The notes below the pieces were generated by a model. That model was not told where the DNA came from. It saw nothing but the letters and a program-made list of their open reading frames with translations, and made no database searches. From Anisakis pegreffii (taxonomy: Eukaryota; Nematoda; Chromadorea; Rhabditida; Anisakidae): a DNA stretch of 64,000 nt. This document shows positions 36,117 through 49,131 of this stretch, in pieces (position 1 is the first letter of the stretch; each line of letters opens with the position of its first letter). The stretch lies in contig JAPYMA010000262.1 in the NCBI GenBank assembly GCA_035041965.1, positions 1 through 64,000 of the forward strand, read 5' to 3'. A program made the position numbers and the translations under genes.

Positions 36117-39100
36117 TCAATCGAATGAACGTAATCTTGACGATGCGATGAGGTTGATGAGTTGAGGGATTTGGATAGGTGAACAATAGGAACGTAGTGG
36201 ATCATCAATTGGTGAGTTAATATTCATTGCAGGAACAACAGAGGAATTGCCTTCAGAGGTGAAACGGAAAGACACGGTAAAATATGAGTCGACAGAGTTC
36301 AGATGCATTTCACTTAAAATGATGTTGCTGTTGATGCAGTTCATGCGACCATGAACGCTCGGTGATTCACCATCGTCTCATGTCAATTAATGATTCGAAT
36401 GGACACCAATTTGAAAATTATCAAATATGACGACGAACTGAACACAAACAACTCTCATATACTGTTGATTCGCGATGCATCACTAAGAATTCGAATTTAA
36501 TTTATCCGTGGGAATAAAATGAGCGTACATTGTCGAAACTGAAATATATCGAATTGTTACACTGCTTCGAATTGGGGGAAATACAAACGTTTAGAAAAAT
36601 TGGGAACTGGGAAACGCTTACTACAATCAAACGTTTATATAGTGGGGTGAAATCGAGAGATAACCGAGAGGGTGCTTTGAACCGTCCGTCTCATTATCTT
36701 ATTGCTCTACACAGAAGCTTAGATGTGTAGATAATCACTTCAGTATAGATAATATAAGTATAGATAATATAATGTAGAGATAATCACTTAGATAACTCAA
36801 TAATAATCACTTCAGCATAAGGATTTCATGTTGAAACAAAATCTGCTCCACTCACCAATCGAGATCGCTCACATTCATTTGAAATGATTATCTTCATTTT
36901 GGATGCCGAAAAAAATTTGCTTTGCAAATGACGAAAACTGAACTTGGTTGAAGAAATCAGCCATAACAATTGCTTCTTTCATTTCAACTGCCATCGTTGC
37001 CAGCACTGTACCCATCAACAATAATCTACTCAGTCTATCAGCAGCTTCCTCAAAAATCTTCTGTTTTATTCACAAACGTTTCATTCGCTCATTCTGTTTT
37101 CTTTTGATTCAACAGAGATTTTGTCAGTCTGTTGTTTCAAGGAGGAATATCCTCCTCCTTAAAACTATTTAACATCCACCCTGATTCTTAGGTGACTGTA
37201 AATAATACACCAAAGGTCAAAAGGATTTGCAAAGGAATGTGATGAAGTGAGCACCTCAACACCTTTCCGTTGTGCCATGTACCTGTAAAGGGCATTCGTA
37301 ATCGAAGAACGACAATCCGAAATCGCTTCTTTGAATATCGGACTCAAATCGTCTGCGTCTGAATTTCGAAACGTAAATCGAACACAACCATTTTGAAAGG
37401 AATTAACGAAAGTAAGAGTGATATGTGAGCATATGAATTACAAAATAATGTCATACAGTATGTGAGCATATGTGAGCATGAAAAAAAAAGCTCTACGTAA
37501 GATTTTTTCGATCGATGGTCTCAACGGCGATTCGCAGTTTAATAATGACAGTTGCCAACTGATTGGATGATAAAGATCTCTGATAAAGAGTGCATTTGAT
37601 TATTTGATGAAATTCATTTTTGAATGAACTATTTATAGAGTTATGAGTCAATAACTAATTGACGTTTAGATGCAACGGAACGAGGGAGAGCATTGGTGGT
37701 GAACCAACCTGGATTGAGGAAGAAAATCGCTTTGAATGCCGAAAATTCACTCACATCCAAATTCAGCTTCCTCATTGGACGCAGCAGTTGATCGAGTATT
37801 CGATACTTTCGCTTTTGAAAAAGAAACGGCCTATAGATTAGAAAATTAACACTGATGAAATATAAGTTTGTGTTGTTATTCAATGAAGTGTAATCCAAGC
37901 AAGCTTCTACATATACTTCATTTTGCTTATGACCACTCTTTCAGATAGCTGCAAAAATTCTTTGAAAGAATGCGTGAAACTGACATCTCTATGCTAAGAC
38001 ATCTCTATGCTTATAAGAGTATAAATAATAGTTATAATAAGGTTACCTATGCGGTTCAGGTGTTCTATCATAAAATGCACCATTTGGAAACACAATAGTA
38101 TCGAGTCCTTGATCTGGTGAATAAAAGCACTGTTGTAATGAAGGAAATGTTATTGCCGAATTGCGTAATAATGCTAACTGAAAATGAATTTATGAATGGT
38201 GTTTTATGCTGATCAGGAAAATTTACAGAAAAAACGATGGATGCCTTTACACAATCAACATCGCGCTATTAGATGGTAATTGTTGAAAATTGATTGGTCT
38301 GAAGTGAGTCGTCTTTGAATGAGAGTGACACAAATAGCATAAATAAGATTCCACGCATGTGGATCCTGATATTGCAAGTTTTCGTGAATTTCTTTTGCTC
38401 ATCCAACCTTATCGGGTACAGGAAGTGCTTCATAAACTGGAATAGCTTTTGCCCATTCCACCATAACAATCCAGTCTCTTTCATGCCAATATTGATAATC
38501 GTAAGATGTCGCTTGTCGAAGGCTGCTGTAACTGTGCCGATGCTGAAATACTTCTTGAAAAATTGCAATTTCGCGTTCAGATGACTGCCTTATCGTTTAT
38601 AGTTAGTGATGCATGCGTACAGATTGTGTGTACGCTTAGCAATCTATCAAAAATTAGCCATCAAATGACTGAAACTTTTTTCTCGCGTCGGAGACGAAGC
38701 GGACCACTCATGCTCGCTTCTATCCATTTCACTATGTACTCGTAATATAAGATTTTCAATGTAACTTTAGCAGATGCTGATGCTTATGAAGATTATTATA
38801 CAGACAAGAATGAAAATGAACGAAATATCAGTCCGTCATCGAACTTTCTGAACCTGAGAAGCCAGATTCATTTCCTGAGGCACATGATCCGGAACGCCCT
38901 GGGGGGGGTATATGATCCGGAAAAAAATTCTTTCCTTTTCGTTCTAGTTAAGGTCAGGAAAATGAACGAGGCCACAAAATCTCAAGCTTGTAGCTGTAAT
39001 ATTCATTAAGTCAGGAAGGTTGGACGTTGGCGCCGGTCTTTTCACACCTATTCGTCATGTAAGGGTCACAACATTAGCGATTCGTTCAATCGAGCCGTCA

Positions 39101-41342
39101 TGATGATGATACTCAAGTGAAGCGAATGCCCAGATTTTGAAAAGTCAACTGCAAGTATTGATGGATGATCGCATAGTAACAAAATACCTCGGTCAATGAT
39201 TCAATAAAAGCTGAATGTTGAAGAGTGCATGGTGATAAAATTAAGTCGATTAGACTCCTCTCGAAGACCACTTTCGAATTACGTATCGCTGTGCATTTCT
39301 TTTCAATTTCACTCAAATCGTCCAACAATCTGTCCTAAAATTTGATATAAGAATCAAAAAATTCCTATTCCTATTCGAAAGAGTATCATGAGGATGTGAC
39401 ACTGAATACCTCGTTAGGTTTTTCGATTGAATTCCCGTTCAAAGGAGAAGAGTATTGTGGATACAAGCTATATTCAGTGGATGCTGGCGAGTTTTTAAAG
39501 GGTCGATAACGTCGCGTTCGTTTCGTGTATCCAATAGGATCGCGGTTTTGTTGAATGGCTGCAACTCATATCAAAAATGCATGTTCACTCATAATGTTTA
39601 CAGTATTCAATTACAGTTATCAATTACATAAACAGGTTTAATGATTGATGCAGTTTGCTCGCACACTACTTTCAGTTATATACCAAACACGGTTCTTGAA
39701 TGTTTATTACTAATACATCAGTTAATCAATGGACTGATTGTACAACTGACAAAAAGAAAATACGCGTATTATTCATATGAAACGTTGAAGTTTCTATGAC
39801 GAGTATTCATATGAAACGTTTCTTTCATGTGAAACGTTCATATTTTGAAGTTTGCGCGATGTGCTGATACGGGCAACACTGATAATGATCGAAATTGCTT
39901 ATTGTTAGACAATTTTAACGGTGTTTTGCAACTGAAACGATTGATTAGATGTGTTCATTTTAGAGTGCTGAAATGCGCATTTATTCACCTTCTTCAAGCG
40001 TTTTTTGTTGATAAGTGCTCCAAGATGAAATTGGTGATGTGTTAAAAGAAAATGAAACCAACCGTTGCGGTCCATGCCAACTTTAAGACATTTCTCGAAT
40101 CGACAATGTCTACAAGCACATCGTATACCTAAAAACATACGTCGCATGAGTTTACCAATTGAGTTACGATTTAGTTGCGGAACATTAAGCGGAAATTTAA
40201 CTGGACGATTTCACAAAAACCACTTCGAGGAACATTATTTATATGTGTTTGTTTCTGAAGAAAATTTTATAGGAGCCAACCGCACATATCTGCCGCATGA
40301 GGCTCGCTCATCTTGGAATAAACAGGCTATTTTTGCGGCATAAGGTCTATCATACAACGAGAACAAAAGCAATCGTCTTGCCAGAGAGGGCGTTGCAATT
40401 TTGGTTTTCGAATTTTTGTCAAAACTGGTAATGTGTGTGGAGTTTGTATCACAGGTTGAGTAGTACTTTTGGACAGGGCAAATTATTTCAATAATGATCG
40501 ATATCAGTGGAAAGAACATTGAAGTAACATTGAATCGTCGATTCAGACGGATTTTACTCTCGAAGTGAGCTTGGACCACAGTTAAACATTTGTCACATCT
40601 TTTAAATCACTGAAGGAGAACGATTACTTTTATCAACGGAGCACTTTCCATCGTACTGACACATAAACGTTTGATTTTTCATTATCGTTCGTCGGAAGAA
40701 TGTTTTACTGGAAACAAAAATAAAGAATCAGCAAGAAAACAACAAGAGCAGATATTGCACGACGAGAAAGTGGACATTAGATTCAGCAATTATCTGACGG
40801 CTCATTTTTATGTTCATATTCATGCGTTTGGAATATTGCATTAGGAAGATTCACAAAATCGGAGCATTGCGATTCCTAGACCAGATCGCCCACCTGCTCT
40901 AGGATCGCAAACAAGAAAGCATAGCCAAAATTTACACTATTTCACCAATTTACACTATCGCCCACTGGTGGATGATACTGCCTACGTTGATCTAAGCAAA
41001 CTGAACTCTCAGCAATAAAGTCATCTTAGCAAGCTGCTAATCTTCAAGGCAAATGAACCATATTCTGATTAGAAGTTATCATTGAACATTCAAGGCATAA
41101 TTATCACTGAACTTCGTGTTTGGTAAACAGATTAGAATTTTATGAAGCAATGCGAAATAAGTAATTAAACGGTAAAAACAATAAAAACAGAGGTAAACCA
41201 ACCATCCATTACAACTCGGAACTCCGTAGTGGTAACCCGTTGAAACATCCTGACAAACCAAACATAAATCTTTAGAGGTTGATGATGGCAATTGCTCGCA
41301 AAGTTCTAATGATGATGATGTTTCTACAGTATTCACCATCAT
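36117..41342 (-). CDS. Nuclear hormone receptor (nematode divergent class)
   Basis: Ligand-regulated or orphan transcription factor. Phase-consistent exons: 41203-41342 (ATG 41342; CLVCQDVSTGYHYGVPSC, first zinc finger), 40628-40707 (KTFFRRT P-box region, CQYDGKCSVD), 40063-40128 (IRCACRHCRFEKCLKVGMDR, second finger), 39410-39558 (hinge, RDPIGYTKRTRRY), 39188-39334, 38408-38542 (WIVMVEWAKAIPVYEALP, ligand-domain signature), 38047-38177 (LALLRNSAITF), 37709-37830 (LNLDVSEFSAFKAI), 37255-37358 and 36944-37060 (RLLLMGTVLATMAVEMKEAI). These give 397 codons with every junction in phase. A last exon around 36117-36340 holds IILSEMHL, a good match to the AF-2 helix-12 pattern, but its splice junction was not resolved. 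All eight zinc-binding Cys are present. The P-box CNGCKT and hinge look like nematode HNF4-derived receptors; I do not assign a specific member. Confidence 0.93.
39774..39838. promoter_or_regulatory. Triple CATRTGAAACGTT motif in a receptor intron
   Basis: CATATGAAACGTT occurs at 39774-39786 and 39808-39820, and CATGTGAAACGTT at 39826-39838. All three are in the same orientation within the intron between the DNA-binding and hinge exons. CATATG and CATGTG are E-box forms, so this could be a transcription-factor cluster. It could equally be a small tandem repeat. Confidence 0.4.
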
Positions 41343-44300
41343 GAAAGAATTATTGCAACGTGACTATGAACGAGAGCAATAAAACGACACTCGCTGCACG
41401 TAACAATAAACTCCAAATGAACTGTTAGATTACCGATGGAACACTCTAATGCTAATATCAGTTATTGCGAAGAATTTAACAATAGTAGTGAAAATGATAA
41501 CGCATTTGAGCATAATGAAATGCTATCATGCATCGATGGCTATCGAGTGTAGTTTGATTGATTAACACTGGAAAGTGCATCTTTTTTGATTTACTTCATC
41601 ACTTTTCTTTATCAGTTCAGTCGTTCTTCAGTCTTTCATTGTGCGATTTTTTTTGAACACATTCAAATGGGTGTTTTAGTTTGATCAAAGATTGATTATT
41701 ATTATCAATTGTGATGAACGATGTGTTCCTTATTCAAGTTTTATTTTGCTTATCTTTATACTCTTATTTTCATACTCATGAAATTTTAACCATTATCTGA
41801 CTCTTTTAATTCATTGATTTGATCATAATTATTATCAATTGAAATAAGCTGCATTTCTTGTATAACCATTTTTCAAGGTTGTTGAGCTGAATAAAGAAAC
41901 TTTTTGAATTCAGAACTGAGTTTTCAGTAGTAAATGGCGACGTTTTCAGTAGTAAATGGCCCACTTATCCTGTTCAACGAAGCACATATCATAGACGATA
42001 ATGTTGAACCAATTATTATGAAGTCAGGATGTGATAAAAGTTCGCAGTATATGCTCATAGCTGCTAGTGTTCATGAGCATATTTTACTATGAGTAAATCG
42101 ACTTTAAACAAAAAATGGCTCAGTCCCGAATGTTTGATGTAGAATGGATAAATTCACCAAATAAAAAACGATATGTGTGAACTGTAGTAGTCAAATGGGG
42201 GAATGTTATCGAGTGAATTATTTTAAACCACGTTTCTGAGGTCATCTAGTTTCTGGATCAATTACGTTACCTTCCGTAACGATCAAAGTCCAAATGGATG
42301 GAAACATGAACTATATTCGTAGTTTTACGTTGGATTCAAATGCAATTTTTTGCTATTCTAGCTATTTTCAGATGTTTCACAGACAATTTTACATTCATCT
42401 TTTAATGACTGACGGTATCACCTAAAAATGATGAATGATATTTATTTAATCTTCGATTGTGACAGCTGATGTTTATTCACTTGTTCAGCAATTAGAACTC
42501 ATTACGAGCTTATTGTCAACAATGTCACATTCTCCTTCCTTGACATCCTTCATTCCCTGCTACTAACGATATGATATCTGTCCTCCATCTTCGTCAAAAT
42601 TTAAGTTTGCTAACTGATTTGGCGATCACAGAGGTGTACGCTTGTTCTCCTATGTTGCCGAACAATTTGTAGAGTGAGAGAGAGGTTCGGAGTGAGTCCA
42701 AAAATACAGCTACTGCGCTTGATCGAAACAACATGCGTCCAATGATAACTCGGAGTAGCTATTATTAAAAACTGATGGCCGTAAACCAGTAATCTTCCGA
42801 GAGTTAGTAATGGGTCCGGAACATAGAACTGAACTCAAGTCTCTCGAAGAACAAAATTTCTTGGAAAAAATTGTTCAGATCTACTTCACTGCAGTTCTAT
42901 TCAGATCAAAATCAACTTATGATCCATTTTCGTACTACTTCAATTCAACTGAAACTTCGCGACTTTTAATTTAAACTTCGAATCGTAAACCAATTTTTGA
43001 GCACATACCTACAATTTCTATACAGCAAATCGTTCAGCGTGTAACCAAATGTGAGGAAAAGAATTTATATGGCGGAAGAATCGGCGAAAAGTTCCGAAGG
43101 CGTCAAAATATGTCAACGTACGCGGTAGATGTTAAAGATGCGATCTTAAAAGCAAACTGTGTGGATGACAGTTACTTAACAGAAGCATCATCGTTTATAT
43201 ATTCATTGTGCGATATCACATTCGAATAACTGATTAGTAATGAGATTAATTTCATAAAAATAAGAACAGACTGTAACTGTATAAAACTGAGAAGGAACAG
43301 ACAGCGGATAAGAAATTATCATACACTCACTTGAATTAATACACTATAGTTGAATATACAATACATAGTTCATCTGATAAAAACACAGTGAATGACTGAA
43401 ATAATCATATTGTCGTCTTTCTGATTGAATAACCCTATACACAATATCAGAATGAAAAAACACAAATTAACATAAATTGTCAAGCAATACAATGAAAACG
43501 CTATGCAATTTACACATTGAAAAATAGTGCTTCACTGAGCCATTTTTTTGTAAAAGAATTTGATTTTTTTGTTTTGGATAAAATTTCTTATAGATTTATC
43601 TATGGACTGTCATTGCTGTACATAGAGAGAAATTGTTAAAATGAGATATTGATGGCGATTCGTTTGAGAAAACAAAAAAAAGAAGAATGAATAAAAATAA
43701 TAATAAAGCGCTTCCGTAAAGACCAATGAGGAATGCTTATAAATATGTATGTATAGTACCAATCGAGAACAAGAAATGAATCGAATAAAAACAAAACGTT
43801 CAAAATGGAAATTATCTGAATGAGTATAAACAAAGTGATGCTCAGAGCATATGAACAATTACGCTAATGATAGATGAGAATTTAAATCATTAGATGATGT
43901 ACATAAGACTGCTGCATTAAAATATTCAACATCAGACTGCACTATTCTGAACACCTCATCCTATACTACAAACGTAATGAATATCAGTTAAAACGAGATA
44001 ATATTTCAGCAAAAAACAACACAATTCAAATCAGAAATCAGTGATTTTACAATATGAAGAAACAGACAACATTCTGTTGGATTTGGTGATGAATTTTTTG
44101 AGTGAATATTTACATGATTTAAAGAGCTACAAAACACCGAACAAACTAATAATGATAATCATCAGAATAGTCACTAGAACCTCGTCATTTTGACTGTATC
44201 GATCGCAGCAAGCAGTCGATACTGTCAAATCAGCACCGAATCATGCCTTACTCTCCTCGCAAGAAAAATAACTGCACATACAAACACAACGAGAATATGA

Positions 44301-44618
44301 ATTATGCACGATATACATATATGATCATACGAATAAATAATTCATCACATGGCAGTGAATTGTATGTATCAGAATCAAGAATGAAGTTAGAATGGTAATG
44401 GTCTTCGATCAGTCAACATGCAACGAAAAGAAAAGCAAAAGTTATCGTTTCACTAGTAGTCAAACTCATAGTAAAAGTTTAAAATTTCGAGACAGCCACT
44501 GCTAATTTGGTGATGATTGCTAATGATGAAGGATGCAGAATTCGTTCAGTTCTGATCCTATCCAGGCAGCTTCTAGCCTCGAGGGAATGTGAACGCTGAT
44601 TTGAAATGCACGGAGCTC
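41343..44618. other. Intergenic region, 3.3 kb, no gene seen
   Basis: The region upstream of the nuclear receptor start codon probably contains its promoter. I see only short frames without domains. A 21-bp tandem duplication (ACGTTTTCAGTAGTAAATGG type) lies near 41918-41961, and a diverged TTGATC-ATTATTATCAATTG segment occurs near 41681 and 41819. Confidence 0.45.
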
Positions 44619-44714
44619 CTACCTACCGCGACTATGAGAACCTGTACAGAAACGTGCCCAATTAGGATTGTTGGATAATGGAGTGTCTAAATATGCGCGA
44701 CTAGGTGAATTAGA
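44619..44714 (-). CDS. Candidate alternative terminal exon of the Gln-rich gene
   Basis: An acceptor (AACTGGCAG|TCT) opens a 31-codon frame beginning SNSPSRAYLDTPLSNNPNWA and ending at TAG (44619-44621). It lies about 150 bp downstream of the Gln-rich gene on the same strand and begins in phase 0. Composition (Ser, Asn, Pro) fits that protein. It would be used only if a donor inside the large last exon were spliced to it (for instance at an AAT|GTGCTC site in the Gln-rich tail). No homologue is recognised. Confidence 0.4.
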   Translation of the reverse strand, partial: SNSPSRAYLDTPLSNNPNWARFCTGSHSRGR

Positions 44715-44863
44715 CTGCCAGCAGTTTACAAATGTCTCAAAATACTGGTCGATGTTGATGAATATTTGATTTTGATTGTTCAATTGATACAAAACATCAA
44801 CAAAGATAACGACACTTTGTTAATACCACTATTAAGTGATCAATCACTAATCAGCTTATAGGT

Positions 44864-47800
44864 TTATCCCTGCCACTGTTGCGAGTTGTTCGCATATCTT
44901 TGTTGCTTGTATTGCTGCTGATAGAGCACATTTTGTTGCTGTTGTGGTTGCTGCTGCTGCTGTTGGAATTGAGATTGCAGTTGAGGTTGGCTGGACGTAA
45001 ACTGTTGAGTGTGGCCTGAGGTACCGACCGGATACGGTGATGAACCTGAGGTAGCTGGTGCAAATGCGGACGTGTGACGCTGCATTATCATCGATTGCAA
45101 ACCATCTTGAGACGCCGTATTGATCATGTTGACGGCGTTTGTTGACGACTGTGCTTGACGATTGGATTGAATGAACTGACTGCTCAAACTATTGTTATAA
45201 GCATTACTTAGTTGCATACTTTGCTGTTGCTGTTGTTGAATGAATTGCTGTTGATAGGTATTCGATACCTGATATGACTGATTCATAGTATTTCTGTTAC
45301 TGTTACTATTATTGTATGAGTTAGTGTCATTGATGAATGGTGATTGCGGTTGTTGAACGTATAGTTGAGGATTTTGTTGGGTATTGTTGATTAATTTCGA
45401 GGATTGAGTTGATGGTTGTGTAGAAGTTGATTGTTGCTGTTGTTGTTGATAAAATTGCTGTTGATTTTGAGGCAATATTTGAGGTTGTTGGCATCTGTTC
45501 AGTTGCTGTTGCTGTTGATATGGTGCATATTGACGAGTCTGATTCTGATTCGACGATGATGGTTCTGAATAACGAACGGCAACATTACTCACTGATTCCA
45601 TTGTATTTCTTGAAAGGGCTGTACTCGTGTCCACCACTCCTCTCACATTAACTATTTGTTGTGAGTTGCACATTTGCATGGCTCGATGATTCTGTGCAGT
45701 CATAGCACAGTTAAACGTCGCATCACTTGGAAGTGTGCTCCAATTTTGATTGATTTGCTGTTGTTGGTTAGCTCGAATCGTTGACGGTGTCGGTGATGAC
45801 GATGATGAAGTTTGCTGGATACTTATTGGTGAAGTATTCATAACGAGTTGTTGTTGTTGTTGTTGCTGTTGTGGTGGTGGTTGGTTTTGTAACGACGAAG
45901 AATACCTTTGAAACGATGACGATCCAGCAGGCGAGTATCTGCGGTAAAATCGCTTGTCAAACTTTTTTCACACCCAAACAATTTGTGCTATTTCCTCAAA
46001 GAAAAAAGTGGCATTTCGTTCTCAGCCAAGAATTTTCAATTTTAATTTAAAGAAATAAGATGAACTGTACAAAAAAAATCGAAGTACTAACTGTATACGA
46101 TTATAATAGGATGGCGACGAGGGAATGGTTTGCATAGGTGAAGAACGCGGTTGTTGTTGTTGTTGTAAAGGCGAATGTGGAATAGAGTGAGGACTTGCGG
46201 TGGTTGGTGTCGATATCTGTTTATTCGTGAGAGTTCGTTAAAATAATAGGAGAACATTTCAACACCATAGATGGAATGACATATAATACTTTCAATGTTT
46301 CTCGTGGAGGAAACTGCATTCTGAATGGAAGAAATGTCATTTCATTACCTGTTGAAACATCGGTGAGCCATGCTGCGTAGCGCCATAACCAGCTCCGTAT
46401 AATCGCTGTGGATCACTACGAGATGATGACGGAGAGTTCTGCAAAGAGGACCATTATCATTCATCAAAAATGATTCAAATGAATTAATTAATCTGCCAAC
46501 TGTGAAGAGTTGAGTTGATAACTGCGAGATATCATTTCTGATGGTATTTAAGTATCTTTTAGATGTAAACAGACTTCAGCAATAACCGGGGTCATGCAAT
46601 CAGTAAGAAATACAGTACCGATAAAATACACATATTATCACATTCATTTATTACACAATGTTTTATAAAATGGTGTATTGCTCTCAATTACATTAGTTTA
46701 ATACCCTGTGTAAAGTAGAAAAGAAGTCGGGAATGAAAGATAATCAATGACATCGTCAAGGCCTGGGTCAGTCACGGCGATCAAGAAGAAAATGCAAAAA
46801 ATATCAGTTATAATCAACAAAAAACCTCAATAATTCCCACATAACCGCAACTCGATGGAGTGGAGGGATTTTGCAAACTCTCGTGGCTCATCGGTTGCTC
46901 TACGCTTCCGAAATTTAATGATATTTGCTGTGGTTCCTGTTGTTGTTGTTGTTGTTGTGCTAGTTGATCAGGAACGGTTTCAGTGTCATCGAAATCAAGC
47001 GGTGATAAACTTCCGAGTAATTCATCGATCTCTTCTTGCCGTTTTCGTTCAGCCTGCACAACATTCATTGCAGTATAGAACATAACATACAACACACAAT
47101 ATACACAGTGCAGGGATAACAAACACATCTGTTGAGAAATAATCAAATTCTGAATCGAATACAAACCTCTTGAAGTCGTTTCAACTCCAGTTCACGTTCT
47201 TCCCTCTCCCTCTGTTCTTTCTCTCGTTCGATTCGTTCTTCCATTCCTTCTTCATTTTGCAAAGGCATTTCTCCTTTCTCTTCGTCAACCTTTAACAGCA
47301 TTCGTCATTTTCATACTCAGCGCTCTCAATATATGAATAAAATTTGATAAAACAGCAGAATTTGAGATGAAGCATCATCGTTTAATCCAATGAAAAAACA
47401 CCACTGCGCTAAGTTCTACCCAGCTTTTTGGCAGCAATCAACAATTTCTTTCGATACTGATGTTTGCAAGTTCCAAATGTTTATTTCATTAAAATTCTTT
47501 TAATGTTTCGCAAATTTTCAACATTAATCTGGTGGCATACTAGAACACTCGTGATGAATTCAGTAAACTGTGAACTATTCGAATGAGTGAGAAAAATCAT
47601 CAAAATGGTCAAAAACTATTCGGAATAAATAATTCCAAAACTGAAGAACAACTATGAACGCACAAGTTGTTCGGTTTCCATTTGTTCCTTTGCTAAAAGT
47701 TCTGCTGCCAGTTCTCCTTCTAACAGCCCTTGCCTTTCAGCTTCCTGAAAACAAAATAAAACTTTCATACTCGTAGAATACCATCCAAGAGAAGAAACAT

Positions 47801-49131
47801 AAAGAGGAACAAATTCAGCAGTTTTCATGATGACACTATTAAGCGAATGAATGAATTTTCGGAGGACCTTATGCAGACGTAAAGAAATACACTCATATCG
47901 AAAACAAAACGGACTGGAACGTGAAACTCATTCCATGGAACTGTGATAGTAATCAAATGAAGATCAAATTCGGATTCCTAAAAGTGACCTCAAATTGCAA
48001 ACGTTTCTTCTCAGCTTCAGCTTGAGCTTCACGTTCTGCTTCTTCCTCCTCAGCAGCTGCCTCTAAGCGTTCGGCCTCCTGAAGACTAGGGAAGGAACTG
48101 GTCGATTCTTGAGAGATTAAAATTCAGAAAGATGACGGTAAACGACAGTTGAAGGAAAATATCAGAGAAATGCACAGAAATCACGAAACGATCTGGCTTA
48201 TAATTTTTTTCGATCTGGTGGTTCACAATATCGGCTAGAATTGAAGGCCATTAAGCGATATCATCAGATCACAGTGCGATTGACTCCAGCTGATGTTGCC
48301 GGAACATCATTCTCGTGCGTTTTATAACGACGAAACAAACAACATAATGATAAGAGCAGTCTAATAGTGACCAACCAACCTCCATTTCCCATTTTCTAAT
48401 CGCTTCTTCATCGCGTTTGCGATTTTCTGCCTCCTCACGTTCTTTTTCTTCCTGTGAAAACACCGAATTGAATCATTCACATAACTATCGTCAACTTTCA
48501 ATAACGTAAATGCAATTATTACTGTATGAAGCGAAAATTATATGATTAAGCATTAAGCTGATTGTATACGATAACAGACAGCTGGAAAGGAATATGACAA
48601 ATAACTGATTTTTTTGGATATTTCATGGGTTCCTGAAGTGAATCTGAATGAAACGGGTTGCAACCTGTATCTTCTTTTGACGTTCACGTTCACGTTCCTC
48701 ACGCTCCCGTTCAGCTTTCTGCAATAAACTCTTCATTCTCTTCAAACACACTCTCACAAAATAATGTTCTTGAAGAACAATCGCAAATGATAAATCATTA
48801 CATATATACGATAACAGTTATTACTCTACGGAACGAAAATCTGATCCAGTTTGGACTAAAAATGTTCAAATTCACTGACAACCAAACACACCTCACGTGC
48901 GGCTTTCTCGGCTAAGATTCGTTCACGTTCCTCAGCCTCACGAGCGATTATCAGTTTTTGACCAGGCGTTAGTTTAGGACTGAAAGTAGATTGTGATGGA
49001 CGTTGAGCGGGTGATGATGACGATGAACTACTGTTACTTCGTACTGTCACTTCGGGCTGATCGGTGTGCTTTGTGCGAGGTTTCTGTTGATTTGAAGGCA
49101 CTGTCGCGCTTGGGATCTGATCCGGTTTGGA
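44864..49131 (-). CDS. Charged-helix and Gln-rich protein, function unknown (5' end missing)
   Basis: Ten phase-consistent exons: 48892-49131, 48665-48718, 48380-48451, 47989-48078, 47664-47744, 47167-47289, 46826-47053, 46349-46438, 46092-46216 and 44864-45938 (stop TAA 44864-44866). They total 2178 nt, 725 residues. Order: a Ser-rich start with LTPGQKLIIAREAEERERIL; about 200 residues dominated by Glu, Arg, Lys and Ala (KAEREREERERERQKKIQ, EAERLEAAAEEEEAEREA), probably a long single alpha-helix or coiled coil; an acidic-hydrophobic motif EIDELLGSLSPLDFDD; then Ser/Pro and polyGln/Asn-rich sequence of about 400 residues. The layout suggests a transcriptional or RNA-associated scaffold, but I recognise no family. 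The first exon placed begins at an acceptor (TTTTCAG|TCC), so the start codon lies further upstream and was not found. Confidence 0.8.
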
